A stretch of DNA of 64,000 bases, taken from assembly GCF_001280005.1 (NCBI RefSeq), contig NZ_LGDW01000213.1, forward strand, positions 15,131 through 79,130. The letters run 5' to 3'. This DNA is from Streptomyces sp. NRRL WC-3618 (lineage in GTDB: Bacteria > Actinomycetota > Actinomycetes > Streptomycetales > Streptomycetaceae). The notes beneath the pieces were generated by a model, which saw only the letters and a program-made list of their open reading frames with translations, was not told the DNA's origin and made no database searches. Shown piece by piece: positions 10,301-19,900 of the stretch (positions are counted from its first letter, which is position 1; every line of letters starts with the position of its first letter). The position numbers and the translations under genes were made by a program.

Positions 10301-10713
10301 ACGGCCGCGCCTACGTCGTCGACTTCAAGACCGGCAAACACGCACCCACCGCCGCCGAGGTGGCCCGCCATCCCCAGCTCGCCGTCTACCAGCTCGCCGT
10401 CCGCGAAGGTGCCGTCGACGACGCCTTCGACGGCGTGCGGCCCGAACCGGGCGGCGCCGAACTCGTCCAGCTGCGCCAGGGCGCCGCGAAAAGGGACGGT
10501 GGCGAAACACTGCCCAAGGTGCAGGCACAGGCCCCCATCGAGGGAGGGGCGGGGGCAGAAGGGCAGGGGGAGTGGATCGGCGACCTGCTGGCCACCGCCG
10601 CCGGCAAGGTGCTCGACGAACGGTTCACCCCGACCGCGGGCCAGCACTGCGCGCACTGCTCCTTCAGGGCCTCGTGCAGCGTCCGCCCGGAAGGCCGGCA
10701 GGTGGTCGAGTGA
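7333..10713 (+). CDS. adnA: AdnA-type UvrD/RecB-like helicase-nuclease subunit
   Basis: About 1126 residues from the GTG at 7333 (an in-frame GTG at 7288 is also possible; neither has a strong ribosome site). N-terminal SF1 helicase motifs: GPGTGKTTT (Walker A), VDEYQDTDPAQ (Walker B), GDPDQSIYAFRG and MTAHRAKGLQW. The C-terminal part is a RecB-family nuclease with VVDFKTGK and HPQLAVYQLAV. A cysteine in NTCALQWF plus CAHCSFRASC near the end form the usual C...CxxCx5C iron-sulfur pattern of AddB-type nucleases. With the following gene it should form the actinobacterial complex that resects double-strand breaks in place of RecBCD. Naming A versus B follows gene order in mycobacteria. Confidence 0.86.
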   Translation: MSSSSSTRRLPHPQGRQGTRGAYRLVRTPPTRQVPPHLDAAQRAVVDHARGPLLVLAGPGTGKTTTLVESVAARIARGADPERILVLTFSRKAAVELRDRMALRIGAARAPRATTFHSFCYALVRAHQDSDLFVEPLRLLSGPEQDVAVRGLLAGQPDLERLGLVHVRWPDELRACLTTRGFADEVRAVLARSRELGLGPDALDAFARRIGRPDWRAAAAFLAEYLDVLDMQGVLDYAELVHRAVLLATRPDTAGQLAARYDAVYVDEYQDTDPAQVRLLHALAGGGRTLVALGDPDQSIYAFRGADVNGILDFPDAFPRADGRPAPVEVLRTSRRSAATPLTATRLLTQRMPLTRLPAEKVRAHRELTPVRDGGRVEVCTYPTSGTELDNIADILRRAHLEDGVPWGEMAVLVRAGGRTIPTIRRALTAAGVPLDIDGDDLPLRHEPAVAPLLTALRAVATAEASGAVGERDAEGAGGDAGEASEVAVPGDTGWLGTETALTLLTSPLAGMDTADLRRLGRALREEERTAGNPAPPPSDELLARALAEPERLVAHDPTYARGAQRLGALLRKARERLAGGGTAEEALWDLWNGTPWPGRLERAARRGGAAGRNADRDLDAVCALFATAARAEERTGGRGALNFLEETDAEDIAADTLTRRAVRPEAVRLMTAHRAKGLQWRLVVVAGVQEGLWPDLRRRGSLLEADRIGRDGLAEPLTPGALLAEERRLFYVAATRARERLVVTAVKAPADDGDQPSRFVTELGVEPKDVTGRPRRPLSVAALVAELRATTVDPRVSASLREAAARRLARLAALTDEEGRPLVPSAHPYRWWGMYEPTESKVPLRDRDQPVVLSGSALDQLANTCALQWFLGREVKADAPATAAQGFGNVVHVLADEVASGHTPADLAVLMERLDSVWNALAFDAPWKSAQEKEHARVALERFLTWHVDSRRTGRTPVASEHDFDVTLEAGDYEVRIRGSMDRVETDGDGRAYVVDFKTGKHAPTAAEVARHPQLAVYQLAVREGAVDDAFDGVRPEPGGAELVQLRQGAAKRDGGETLPKVQAQAPIEGGAGAEGQGEWIGDLLATAAGKVLDERFTPTAGQHCAHCSFRASCSVRPEGRQVVE

Positions 10714-10749
10714 CACCGACTGTCAGTGGCCGCCGCTAGCCTCTGTGAC

Positions 10750-13700
10750 GTGCCAGCCAGTATCAGCGACCCCGAGCAGCTCAAGGAGCTCCTGGGCATC
10801 CCGTTCACCCCGGAGCAGACGGCCTGCATCACCGCGCCGCCCGCCCCGCAGGTGATCGTGGCCGGAGCGGGGTCGGGCAAGACGACGGTGATGGCGGCAC
10901 GCGTGGTGTGGCTCGTGGGCACCGGCCAGGTCGCCCCCGAACAGGTGCTCGGGCTCACCTTCACCAACAAGGCCGCAGGGGAACTCGCCGAACGCGTCCG
11001 CAAGGCACTCGTCAAGGCAGGCGTCACCGACCCGGACGTCATCGACCCCGACAACCCACCCGGCGAACCCGTCATCTCGACCTACCACTCCTTCGCCGGC
11101 CGCCTCCTGACCGACCACGGCCTGCGCATCGGCCTCGAACCCACCGCCCGCCTCCTCGCCGACGCGACCCGCTACCAGCTCGCCGCGCGCGTCCTGCGCG
11201 AAGCCCCCGGCCCGTACCCGTCACTCACCCGCTCCTTCCCGGACCTCGTCAGCGACCTCCTGACCCTGGACGCCGAACTCTCCGAACACCTCGTGCGCCC
11301 CGAGGAACTGCGCGCGTACGACGCCGAGCTGCTGAGTGCTCTGGAGGGCACCAAACTCACCAACGCGGACCTGCGCAAGGTTCCCGAGACGGCAGCCGCC
11401 CGCCGTGAACTCGCCGAACTGGTGACCCGCTATCGGGCCGCCAAGCGCGAGCGCGACCTCCTGGACTTCGGCGACCAGATCGCCCTGTCCGCGACGCTGG
11501 CCCGCATTCCCGAAGTGGGCCGCGTCCTGCGCGACGAGTTCCGGGTGGTGCTTCTCGACGAGTACCAGGACACCTCGGTGGCCCAGCGCATCCTCCTGGC
11601 AGGCCTGTTCGGCGACGGCACCGGCCATCCCGTGACCGCGGTCGGCGACCCCTGCCAGGCGATCTACGGCTGGCGCGGCGCCTCCGTCGCCAACCTCGAC
11701 GACTTCCCCGAGCACTTCGCCCACGCCGACGGCGGCTCGGCGGCCCGCCAGTCACTCAGTGAGAACCGCCGCAGTGGGGGCCGCCTTCTCGACCTCGCCA
11801 ACGACCTCGCGGAGCCCCTGCGCGCCATGCACGCGGGCGTGGAGGCTCTCCGCCCCGCACCCGGCGCCGAGCGCGACGGCCAGGTGCGCTGCGCGCTGCT
11901 GCCCACCCACGCCGAGGAGATCGACTGGCTCGCCGACTCCATCGCCCACCTCGTACGCACCGGAAAGGCACCCGGCGAGATCGCCGTCCTGTGCCGCACC
12001 GCCACGGATTTCGCCGAGATCCAGGGGGCGCTCGTCGCCCGGGACGTCCCCGTCGAGGTCGTGGGCCTCTCCGGGCTGCTGCACCTGCCCGAGGTCGCCG
12101 ACCTGGTGTCCGTCTGCGAGGTCCTCCAGGACCCCGGGGCCAACGCCTCCCTGGTGCGGCTGCTGACCGGCCCGCGCTGGCGCATCGGCCCGCGCGACCT
12201 CGCCCTGTTGGGCCGCCGGGCCCGTTTTCTCGTGTCCCACGCGCGCGTGGGCGACCCGGACGACCCGGACCGTCGGCTCGCCGAGGCGGTCGAGGGGGTC
12301 GACCCCTCCGAGGTGATATCGCTCGCGGACGCCCTCGACACCTTCCTGGAGACCTCCATGAGGGGGGAGGGCGATGACGACGGTCTGCCTTTCTCACCGG
12401 ACGCGCGCGTGCGTTTCGCCCGGCTCGCCACCGAACTGCGCGACCTGCGCCGCTCCCTCGCCGACCCCCTGATGGACGTGTTGCACCGCGTGCTCGCCGT
12501 CACCGGCCTGGAGGTGGAGCTGTCGGCGTCCCCGCACGCCCTGGCCGCCCGCCGCCGCGAGACCCTTTCCAACTTCCTGGACATCGCCGCCTCGTTCGCC
12601 GCCCACGAGAGCGAGGCGAGCCTGCTCGCCTTCCTCGGTTTCCTGCGCACCGCGGCGCAGTACGAGAAGGGCCTCGACAACGCGCTGCCCGGCGGCGAGA
12701 ACACCGTCAAGGTGCTCACCGCCCACAAGTCGAAGGGCCTGGAGTGGGACGTCGTGGCCGTCCCAGGCCTGGTCACCGGCACCTTCCCCAGCGCCCAGGG
12801 CCGCGAGAAATGGACCTCCCAGGCCAAGGTCCTGCCCCACGGACTGCGCGGCGACACCGACACGCTCCCCGACATCGAGGCCTGGGACTCCCGGGGCATG
12901 AAGGCCTTCCAGGAGGCGATGAAGAACCACCAGCACACCGAGGAGCTCCGCCTCGGCTACGTCACCTTCACCCGTCCCCGCTCCCTCCTGCTCGGCTCGG
13001 GCCACTGGTGGGGGCCCTCACAGAAGAAGCCCCGGGGCCCCTCCGACTTCCTGCGGGCCCTCCACGACCACTGCACGGCCGGACACGGCGAGATCGAGGT
13101 GTGGGCGGACGAGCCGGCGCAGGACGAGGAAAATCCCGCCCTGCACGCGACGACCGCCGACCAGTTGTGGCCCCTGCCCCTGGACGACGCCGCCTTCCGC
13201 CGCCGTCGGGCGGCCGCAGAGACGGTCCTCGCCCACCTGGAGACCCTCTCCTCCCACGACGAAGGTCGCCCCGCGGCCGCGCCCGACCCCGACACCTACG
13301 ACGACCCGGACTGGCCCCCGCCGCCGGACGACGAGCCTCCGTACGAGGACGACGAACCCTTCGACGACGCGTACCTCGCCCACGGCCATCCCGATCAGGA
13401 CGCCCCCTTCCCCGCAGCGGACGACACGGACTGGGACGCCTGGACCACGGACCGGCCCGAACCGCCCGCACCGACGTCGCCCCACGCACGCGTGCCCCAC
13501 ACCGGACGCGGCCACGACCGCCCGCCCACCGTTCCCCACGCCCGCAGACACCCCGCCGAGGCGGATCTCACACCCGAGGAGGCCCGCGCCGTCGCCTCCT
13601 GGGACCGTGACCTCGACGCCCTCGCCGGAGAACTGCTGCGCGCGCGGGAGAGCGTCACCGACGTACCCCTGCCCCTGTCGATGACCGCGTCGCAACTGAT

Positions 13701-14298
13701 GCTCCTGGCCGCCGACCCGGACGCTCTCGCCCAGGAGCTGGCCCGCCCCATGCCACGCCCCCCGCAGCCCGCGGCCCGTCGAGGCATCCGCTTCCATGCC
13801 TGGGTCGAGGCCCGCTTCGAGGCACTGCGGCTCCCCATGCTGGAGCACGACGAGCTGCCCGGCAGCGACGCCGAGATCGCCGACGAACGCGACCTGGAAA
13901 CCCTCAAGGACGCCTTCGAAAACACCGCGTACGCACACCGCACGCCCTACCGGGTCGAGGCACCCTTCCAGCTCGACATCGCCGGACGCGTCGTACGGGG
14001 CCGGATCGACGCCGTCTACAAAGAGGGCGACGGCGCCGATGTCACGTACGAGATCATCGACTGGAAGACCCATCGTGCCCCCACCGCCGACCCGCTCCAG
14101 CTCGCCGTCTACCGGCTGGCCTGGGCCGAGCAGCAGGGCGTGCCGCTGGAAGCCGTCGAGGCCGCCTTCCTCTACGTGCGCACCGGCGAAACCGTACGGC
14201 CGGACGATCTCCCGGACCGGGCCGCGCTGGAGCGGCTGCTCCTGGACGAGCCGGCCGCGTTCGAGCTGCCGGACGAGGATGTCAGCGCGGGCCGATAA
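10750..14298 (+). CDS. adnB: AdnB-type UvrD/RecB-like helicase-nuclease subunit
   Basis: About 1182 residues; the GTG at 10750 is preferred over the GTG at 10726 because translation then begins close to the conserved FTPEQ Q-motif. Helicase motifs are AGAGSGKTT, LLDEYQDTSVAQ, GDPCQAIYGWRG and LTAHKSKGLEWDVV. Residues about 840-940 form a proline- and Asp/Glu-rich, probably disordered linker. The C-terminus is a RecB-like nuclease with IIDWKTHR and LQLAVYRLAW. It lies 36 bp after adnA, as expected for the two subunits of one complex; a Streptomyces adnAB locus is reported to be essential. No iron-sulfur cysteine set is visible here, in contrast to AdnA. Confidence 0.86.
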   Translation: MPASISDPEQLKELLGIPFTPEQTACITAPPAPQVIVAGAGSGKTTVMAARVVWLVGTGQVAPEQVLGLTFTNKAAGELAERVRKALVKAGVTDPDVIDPDNPPGEPVISTYHSFAGRLLTDHGLRIGLEPTARLLADATRYQLAARVLREAPGPYPSLTRSFPDLVSDLLTLDAELSEHLVRPEELRAYDAELLSALEGTKLTNADLRKVPETAAARRELAELVTRYRAAKRERDLLDFGDQIALSATLARIPEVGRVLRDEFRVVLLDEYQDTSVAQRILLAGLFGDGTGHPVTAVGDPCQAIYGWRGASVANLDDFPEHFAHADGGSAARQSLSENRRSGGRLLDLANDLAEPLRAMHAGVEALRPAPGAERDGQVRCALLPTHAEEIDWLADSIAHLVRTGKAPGEIAVLCRTATDFAEIQGALVARDVPVEVVGLSGLLHLPEVADLVSVCEVLQDPGANASLVRLLTGPRWRIGPRDLALLGRRARFLVSHARVGDPDDPDRRLAEAVEGVDPSEVISLADALDTFLETSMRGEGDDDGLPFSPDARVRFARLATELRDLRRSLADPLMDVLHRVLAVTGLEVELSASPHALAARRRETLSNFLDIAASFAAHESEASLLAFLGFLRTAAQYEKGLDNALPGGENTVKVLTAHKSKGLEWDVVAVPGLVTGTFPSAQGREKWTSQAKVLPHGLRGDTDTLPDIEAWDSRGMKAFQEAMKNHQHTEELRLGYVTFTRPRSLLLGSGHWWGPSQKKPRGPSDFLRALHDHCTAGHGEIEVWADEPAQDEENPALHATTADQLWPLPLDDAAFRRRRAAAETVLAHLETLSSHDEGRPAAAPDPDTYDDPDWPPPPDDEPPYEDDEPFDDAYLAHGHPDQDAPFPAADDTDWDAWTTDRPEPPAPTSPHARVPHTGRGHDRPPTVPHARRHPAEADLTPEEARAVASWDRDLDALAGELLRARESVTDVPLPLSMTASQLMLLAADPDALAQELARPMPRPPQPAARRGIRFHAWVEARFEALRLPMLEHDELPGSDAEIADERDLETLKDAFENTAYAHRTPYRVEAPFQLDIAGRVVRGRIDAVYKEGDGADVTYEIIDWKTHRAPTADPLQLAVYRLAWAEQQGVPLEAVEAAFLYVRTGETVRPDDLPDRAALERLLLDEPAAFELPDEDVSAGR

Positions 14299-14302
14299 GC
14301 TC

Positions 14303-15712
14303 ATGACCATGAGCCAGGCCCCGGACAGCGCCGTCCGCACGTACATCGAGCAGCACCGCGCCGCCTTCCTCGACGACCTCGCCGAGTGGCTGCGCATCCC
14401 GTCCGTGTCGGCCCAGCCCGACCACGCCGCCGATGTACGCCGCAGCGCCGACTGGCTTGCCGCCAAACTCCGGGAAACGGGCTTCCCTACCGTCGAGGTC
14501 TGGGCGACACCGGGTGCCCCGGCGGTCTTCGCCGAGTGGCCCGCCGACGACCCCGGCGCCCCCACGGTCCTGGTCTACGGCCACCACGATGTGCAGCCCG
14601 CGGCAGGCGAGGACGGCTGGGACAGCGACCCCTTCGAACCGGTCGTCCGGGGCAATCGCCTCCACGCGCGAGGCGCCGCCGACGACAAGGGCCAGGTGTT
14701 CTTCCACACACTCGGCGTCCGCGCCCACCTCGCCACCACCGGCCGCACCGCGCCCGCCGTCCATCTGAAGATGCTGGTCGAGGGCGAGGAGGAGTCCGGA
14801 TCCATCCATTTCCGTTCCCTCGTCGAGGAGCACGCCGACCGGCTCGCCGCCGACGCCGTGATCGTCTCCGACACCGGTATGTGGGCCGAGGACACCCCCA
14901 CGGTGTGCACCGGCATGCGCGGCCTCGCCGAGTGCGAGATCCAGTTCCACGGACCCGACCAGGACATCCACTCCGGCTCCTTCGGCGGCGCGGTGCCCAA
15001 CCCGGCGACCGCCGTCGCCCGGCTCGTCGCCGCATTGCACGACGACCACGCGCGTGTGGCGATCCCCGGCTTCTACGAAGGCGTCAGCGACCTCACCGAC
15101 CGGGAGCGCGCACTCTTCGCCGAACTTCCCTTCGACGAGGAGCAGTGGCTGCGCAGCGCGAAGTCGTACGCCACCCACGGTGAAGCCGGACACACCACCC
15201 TGGAGCGCGTCTGGACGCGCCCCGCCGCCGAGGTCAACGGCATCGGCGGCGGCTACCAGGGGCCCGGCAGCAAGACGATCGTCCCGGCCTCGGCCATGGT
15301 GAAGCTCTCCTTCCGGCTGGTCGCCGGCCAGGACCCCGACCACATCGAGAAGATCGTCCGCGACTGGACCACGACCCACGTCCCCGCCGGGATCCGGTAC
15401 GAGATCACGTTCGCGGCGGCCACGCGCCCGTGCCTGACCCCTCTGGACCACCCCGCCCTGCAGTCCGTCGTACGTGCCATGAGCCGCGCCTTCGGCAAAC
15501 CCGTCCGCTACACGCGTGAGGGCGGCAGCGGCCCGGCCGCCGACCTCCAGGACGTCCTCGGTGCCCCCGTGCTCTTCCTGGGCATCTCCGTCCCGTCCGA
15601 CGGCTGGCACGCGCCCAACGAGAAGGTGGAGATCGACCTGCTGCTCAAGGGCGTCGAGACCACCGCCTACCTGTGGGGCGACCTCGCCGAAAACTGGCGC
15701 CATGAAGCCTGA
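14303..15712 (+). CDS. M20 family dipeptidase (CNDP-like)
   Basis: 469 residues beginning four bases after the adnB stop; the ATG at 14309 is an equally plausible start. Metal ligands of the M20 family are visible: YGHHDVQP (around residue 93), RGAADDKGQ (about 124), the EGEEESGS catalytic pair (about 160) and the late SDGWHAPNE histidine. The arrangement matches cytosolic non-specific dipeptidases, which hydrolyse dipeptides with two metal ions. Tight coupling to adnB is probably positional rather than functional. The family assignment is confident; the natural substrate is not known. Confidence 0.88.
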   Translation: MTMSQAPDSAVRTYIEQHRAAFLDDLAEWLRIPSVSAQPDHAADVRRSADWLAAKLRETGFPTVEVWATPGAPAVFAEWPADDPGAPTVLVYGHHDVQPAAGEDGWDSDPFEPVVRGNRLHARGAADDKGQVFFHTLGVRAHLATTGRTAPAVHLKMLVEGEEESGSIHFRSLVEEHADRLAADAVIVSDTGMWAEDTPTVCTGMRGLAECEIQFHGPDQDIHSGSFGGAVPNPATAVARLVAALHDDHARVAIPGFYEGVSDLTDRERALFAELPFDEEQWLRSAKSYATHGEAGHTTLERVWTRPAAEVNGIGGGYQGPGSKTIVPASAMVKLSFRLVAGQDPDHIEKIVRDWTTTHVPAGIRYEITFAAATRPCLTPLDHPALQSVVRAMSRAFGKPVRYTREGGSGPAADLQDVLGAPVLFLGISVPSDGWHAPNEKVEIDLLLKGVETTAYLWGDLAENWRHEA

Positions 15713-15878
15713 AGACTCTGCCCGGCGCGGACCGGCAGACGCCCAGGGGCACGATGAAACCACTGCCCGGCACCCGCGCGAACCTGTTCGAAAACCGCCG
15801 CCCCCCAAGCGCCACCACCCACGTCCCGCCGAACCGCCCGTCGAAATATCCGTTCCACCGGGGGAGTTGGAAGCACCT

Positions 15879-16826
15879 GTGACCACCTGGACCGACCACA
15901 TCGCCGACCGTCCCATCTCGCTCACCGCCCCCAGCGGCATCGACCGGGCCGCGCACCACCGGCTCGACGAGGCCTGGCTCGCCGCGGCGTGGAGCCACCC
16001 CACGACCCGCTGCTTCGTGGTCTCCGGCGGTCAGGTCCTCATCGACGAGACGCCCGACGGGCGTACCGAACTCGTCATGACCCCCTCCTTCGAAGCCCCT
16101 CTCACCGAAGCGCACCGCTACTTCCTGGGCAGCGACGACGACGGCACCAGCTACTTCGCCCTCCAGAAGGACGCCCTGCCCGGCCGCATGGACCAGTCCG
16201 CGCGCCCCGCGGGCCTGCGCGAAGCCGGCCTGCTCCTCTCGCCCCGCGACGCCGGCCTCATGGTGCACGCCGTCGCCCTCGAGAACTGGCAGCGCCTGCA
16301 CCGCTTCTGCTCCCGCTGCGGCGAGCGCACCGTCATAGCGGCCGCCGGCCACATCCGCCGCTGCCAGGCATGCGGCGCCGAGCACTACCCGCGCACCGAC
16401 CCGGCCGTGATCATGGCCGTCACCGACCAGGAGGACCGCATCCTCCTCGGCCGCCAGGTCCACTGGCCCGAGGGCCGCTTCTCGACGCTCGCCGGTTTCG
16501 TCGAGCCCGGCGAGTCCATCGAGCAGTCGGTGCGCCGCGAGGTGTTCGAGGAGGCCGGCATCCTCGTCGGCCAGGTCGAGTACGTCGCCAGCCAGCCGTG
16601 GCCGTTCCCGTCCAGCCTCATGCTCGGTTTCATGGCCCGCGCCGTCTCCCACGACATCGAGGTCGACGGCGACGAGATCCACGAGGCCCGCTGGTTCTCC
16701 CGCGAGGACCTGCGCGCGGGCTTCGAATCCGGTGAGGTCCTCCCGCCGTACGGCATCTCGATCGCGGCCAGCCTGATCGAACTCTGGTACGGCAAGCCGC
16801 TGCCGAAGCCGGGCAGCGCGCTCTGA
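15879..16826 (+). CDS. nudC: NudC, NAD(H) pyrophosphatase / deNADding NUDIX hydrolase
   Basis: 315 residues from a GTG start downstream of a GGGGGAG. A zinc ribbon (CSRCG at about 144 and CQACG at about 162) precedes the NUDIX box GFVEPGESIEQSVRREVFEEAGI (split here by positions 206-228), followed by SQPWPFPSS, the diagnostic NudC motif. These enzymes hydrolyse NADH to NMNH and AMP and remove NAD caps from RNA. The gene ends 91 bp from the convergent NRPS gene and is the last core gene before the peptide cluster. Confidence 0.93.
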   Translation: MTTWTDHIADRPISLTAPSGIDRAAHHRLDEAWLAAAWSHPTTRCFVVSGGQVLIDETPDGRTELVMTPSFEAPLTEAHRYFLGSDDDGTSYFALQKDALPGRMDQSARPAGLREAGLLLSPRDAGLMVHAVALENWQRLHRFCSRCGERTVIAAAGHIRRCQACGAEHYPRTDPAVIMAVTDQEDRILLGRQVHWPEGRFSTLAGFVEPGESIEQSVRREVFEEAGILVGQVEYVASQPWPFPSSLMLGFMARAVSHDIEVDGDEIHEARWFSREDLRAGFESGEVLPPYGISIAASLIELWYGKPLPKPGSAL

Positions 16827-16917
16827 GAGGGCGGTTCGTGACTCTTCGGCACCGCCATGCCTGCCGGCCGCCGGCCGCCGAGCGACCGGAAACGGCCCAG
16901 CGGCGACCGGCGACCGT

Positions 16918-19900
16918 TCACCCGACGAATTCCGCTTCCGCAGCCGTAACACCCGCCGTGAGTACCGCCAGCTGCCCGGCGAACGCCGTCACCACCCGCC
17001 CGGCGGTGGCATCGTCGATCAACTGCCTCCGGTAGTGCAGTTCGCCCGACAGCCCTCCCTGCGCGTACTCGACAATGAGCGCCAGGTCGAACTTCGGCTG
17101 TGGATGCCTCAGTCGGCGGCGTACGCAGGTGGCCCCCGGCAGTTCGAGCCGGATCGCGGTGCTCATGCTCAGGCAGACCTCCGGGAAGCTGCGCGGGCGC
17201 GGGTTCACGTCACGCAGGAGTTCCGCCGCGACCGCGCTGAAGGGGAGGTCCTGTTCCGAGACCGCCTGTGCGAGCTGCTCCGCGGCGGCGAGGACCGCGG
17301 ACTCGGGTGCGGTGTGCGGGTCGCCGTCGGCGCGTAGCAGCACGGTGTTGACGAAGCAGCCGGTCGCCCGGGAGGAGTGGTTCTCGGTGCGGCCGGCGGT
17401 GACCAGGCCGAGCGGGAAATCCTGGAGTCCCAGGGTCTCACCGACCGCGCGTTGGAACGCCGCCGAGAGCAGTGCCGGGAGGGTCGTACCGATCCGGCCC
17501 ACCGCGGTGGGCGCGGGCAGGGCGGTGCCGAAGGCGATCTCGACCGGGAGGCCGCACGCGTCCGCCGCGTCGAGGACGATCCTGCGGCCGGCCAGCGGCA
17601 GCAGCTCCACCCCCTTCAGGCGGGTCACCGCCTCGGCCGCCCTCGCCCGGGTGGCCGGATGGTCGAGAGCCGCCGTCTCGCGCGCGTTGAGGTCGCAGGC
17701 GGTGACCGGGGACGGCTCGGGAAGAAAGGCCGGGTCCGCGTAGCGGCGGTGCAGGTCGTCGAGGAAGACCTGGAAGGACACCGCGTCCACGACCAGGTGG
17801 TGCCAGACGAAGAGCAGGATGTGGTGGTCCTCGGCCACCGTGATCAGCAGGCAGCGGGTGAGCGGGCCACCGGACAGGTCGATGCCGGTCCTCGACTCGC
17901 GCAGGACGAACGCCTCGGCTGCCGACGCCGTATCGCCCGCTTCGGCAGCGGACACCCGCCGCACCGCGATCCGGTGCACCCCGAGCTGCTGCACAGGCAG
18001 CGAACCGTCCGCGGTCACCGTCGACCCGAACACCGGATGCGCGGCGAAGGTCGCCTCCAGCGCGGCAGTCAGCAGCCCGGCGTCCAGCGATCCCCGTAGC
18101 TCGAAGCACGCGTTCTCGATGTACAGCTCCGGATTATCGGTGACCGTCTCGTGCATCCACATGGCCAGCTGGGCAGGGCTCAGCGGTCCCCGTACCGCAC
18201 CCTGCGGGGCAGCGGGCACCGCCTGCGTCTCGGTGAAGGGCGCCTCTTCGATCCGCGCGGCAAGCCCCTCGGCGTCGGCGGTGGTCAGGACGTCCGCCGC
18301 GCTCACCCGGCGACCGGTCAGCTCCCGCAGCCGGGTCGCCACCCGGACGGCGCTCAGGGAGGTTCCGCCGATGTCGACGAAACCGTCGCGTGCCGACACC
18401 GGGGCGGCACCCAGCACGGCCTGCCAGCTGTCGATCACGAGGTCCAAGGCGGTGGCACCGGCACCCAGCGGCGAGGGCCCCGTGACGGAACCGGACAGCG
18501 ACAAAGCGCCCGCGGCGGACCCGCCCACCGGCGAGATCCCCGCACCCGCACCCGAGCTCGCACCTGGCAAGGACAACGGCAACGGCAACGCCGCCAACGC
18601 CGCATGATCCGTCTTACCGTTCTTCGTCAACGGCACCACTTCGACCAGCACGAACGCCGCCGGAACCGCATACGCCGGCAGCCGCTGCCGCAGCCGCGCC
18701 CGCGCCGCCCGCTCGTCAAGACCCTCTCCCGGCCGCGGCCGGAGGTATGCGACGACCGCCGGCCCATGCCCCGGCAGATCCCGCGCACCCACCACGACTT
18801 CCTGCACATCCACCACCGCGTGAACGGCCGCCTCCACCTCCCCCGGCTCGATGCGGTACCCCCGGACCTTGAGCTGCCGGTCGGCACGGCCACCGAAGAC
18901 GATGTTGCCGTCCGGCAGGGTGCTGACCAAGTCACCGGTGCGGTAGGCCCGTTCGCCGTCCGGCCAGGTGAAGAAGCGCGCCGCGGCCTCGCCGCTCGCG
19001 CCGAGATAACCGCGGGCCACGCACCCGCCGATCGCGACGAGTTCACCGTGCCCGTCGGCGGAGAGCGCGCCCGATTCGTCGATCACGGCCAGCCGGCTGC
19101 CGCGGACGGCGGTGCCGATGGGCGTACGGGCCAGCGGATCGCCGCCGGTCCTCGGAACGGTGAACACCGCGCAGATCACGGTGGTCTCGGCGGTGCCGTA
19201 GGCGTTCACCACGGTGAGTCCCGAGCGGTGACGCATGAGGTCTTGCAGGAGGCCGAGCGGGATCGGTTCGACGCCGACCATGAGGCGGGTCAGCTCGCGG
19301 CAGAACGCGGGGTCGGCGGCCGTACGGGCGCGCAGGTCGGGCAGGAAGGACGGCGGGATGTACGCGGTGTGGATCGCGTGCCGGTCGAGGAAGCCGAGGT
19401 AGTCGGCCGCGTCCAGCCGGTCCTCCTCAGGGACGACAACGACGGTGCCGCCGTGGGTCAGCACCGGCCAGACCTCCCAGATGGAGGCGTCGAAGTCGGG
19501 GCTGGACCAGGCGGCGCCGCGGTGGACCTCGGGTACGGGGGCCCGGTCCGCGAAGTCGTCGATCAGTTCCAGCACGCCGTGGTGCTCGACCTGCACGCCC
19601 TTCGGGTTCCCGGTGGAGCCGGAGGTGTGGATGACGTACGCGACATCGGCGGGACGGGTCGGAACATCAGGGAGGTCCGTGAGGTCCAGGGGTGTCGTGG
19701 TGTCCTTTGCCCAGCCGCCGGCGAGCTGCTCCGGCGCCACGGTCGGGCGGCCGTCGACGTCCGCGCCCGCGACGGACAGGCACAGCGCGGGGCGGCAGCC
19801 CTGGAGCATCCGGCCGATGCGCCGCGCGGGCTGCGCCGGGTCGATCGGCGCGTAGGCGGCGCCCGTCATGAACGCGGCAAGCGCGGCGGCGATCGCGTCC

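Noticed and set aside
7288..14298. Very long antisense frames over adnA and adnB
   Set aside because: They arise from the strong GC3 bias; no ribosome sites or domains, and the sense strand encodes complete helicase-nucleases.
16918..18200. Terminal domain of the A-T-C protein as an epimerization domain
   Set aside because: HHLVVDA followed by VSFQVF recalls E domains, but the later GLVTAGRTENHSSRATGCFVN segment is a condensation-domain motif.
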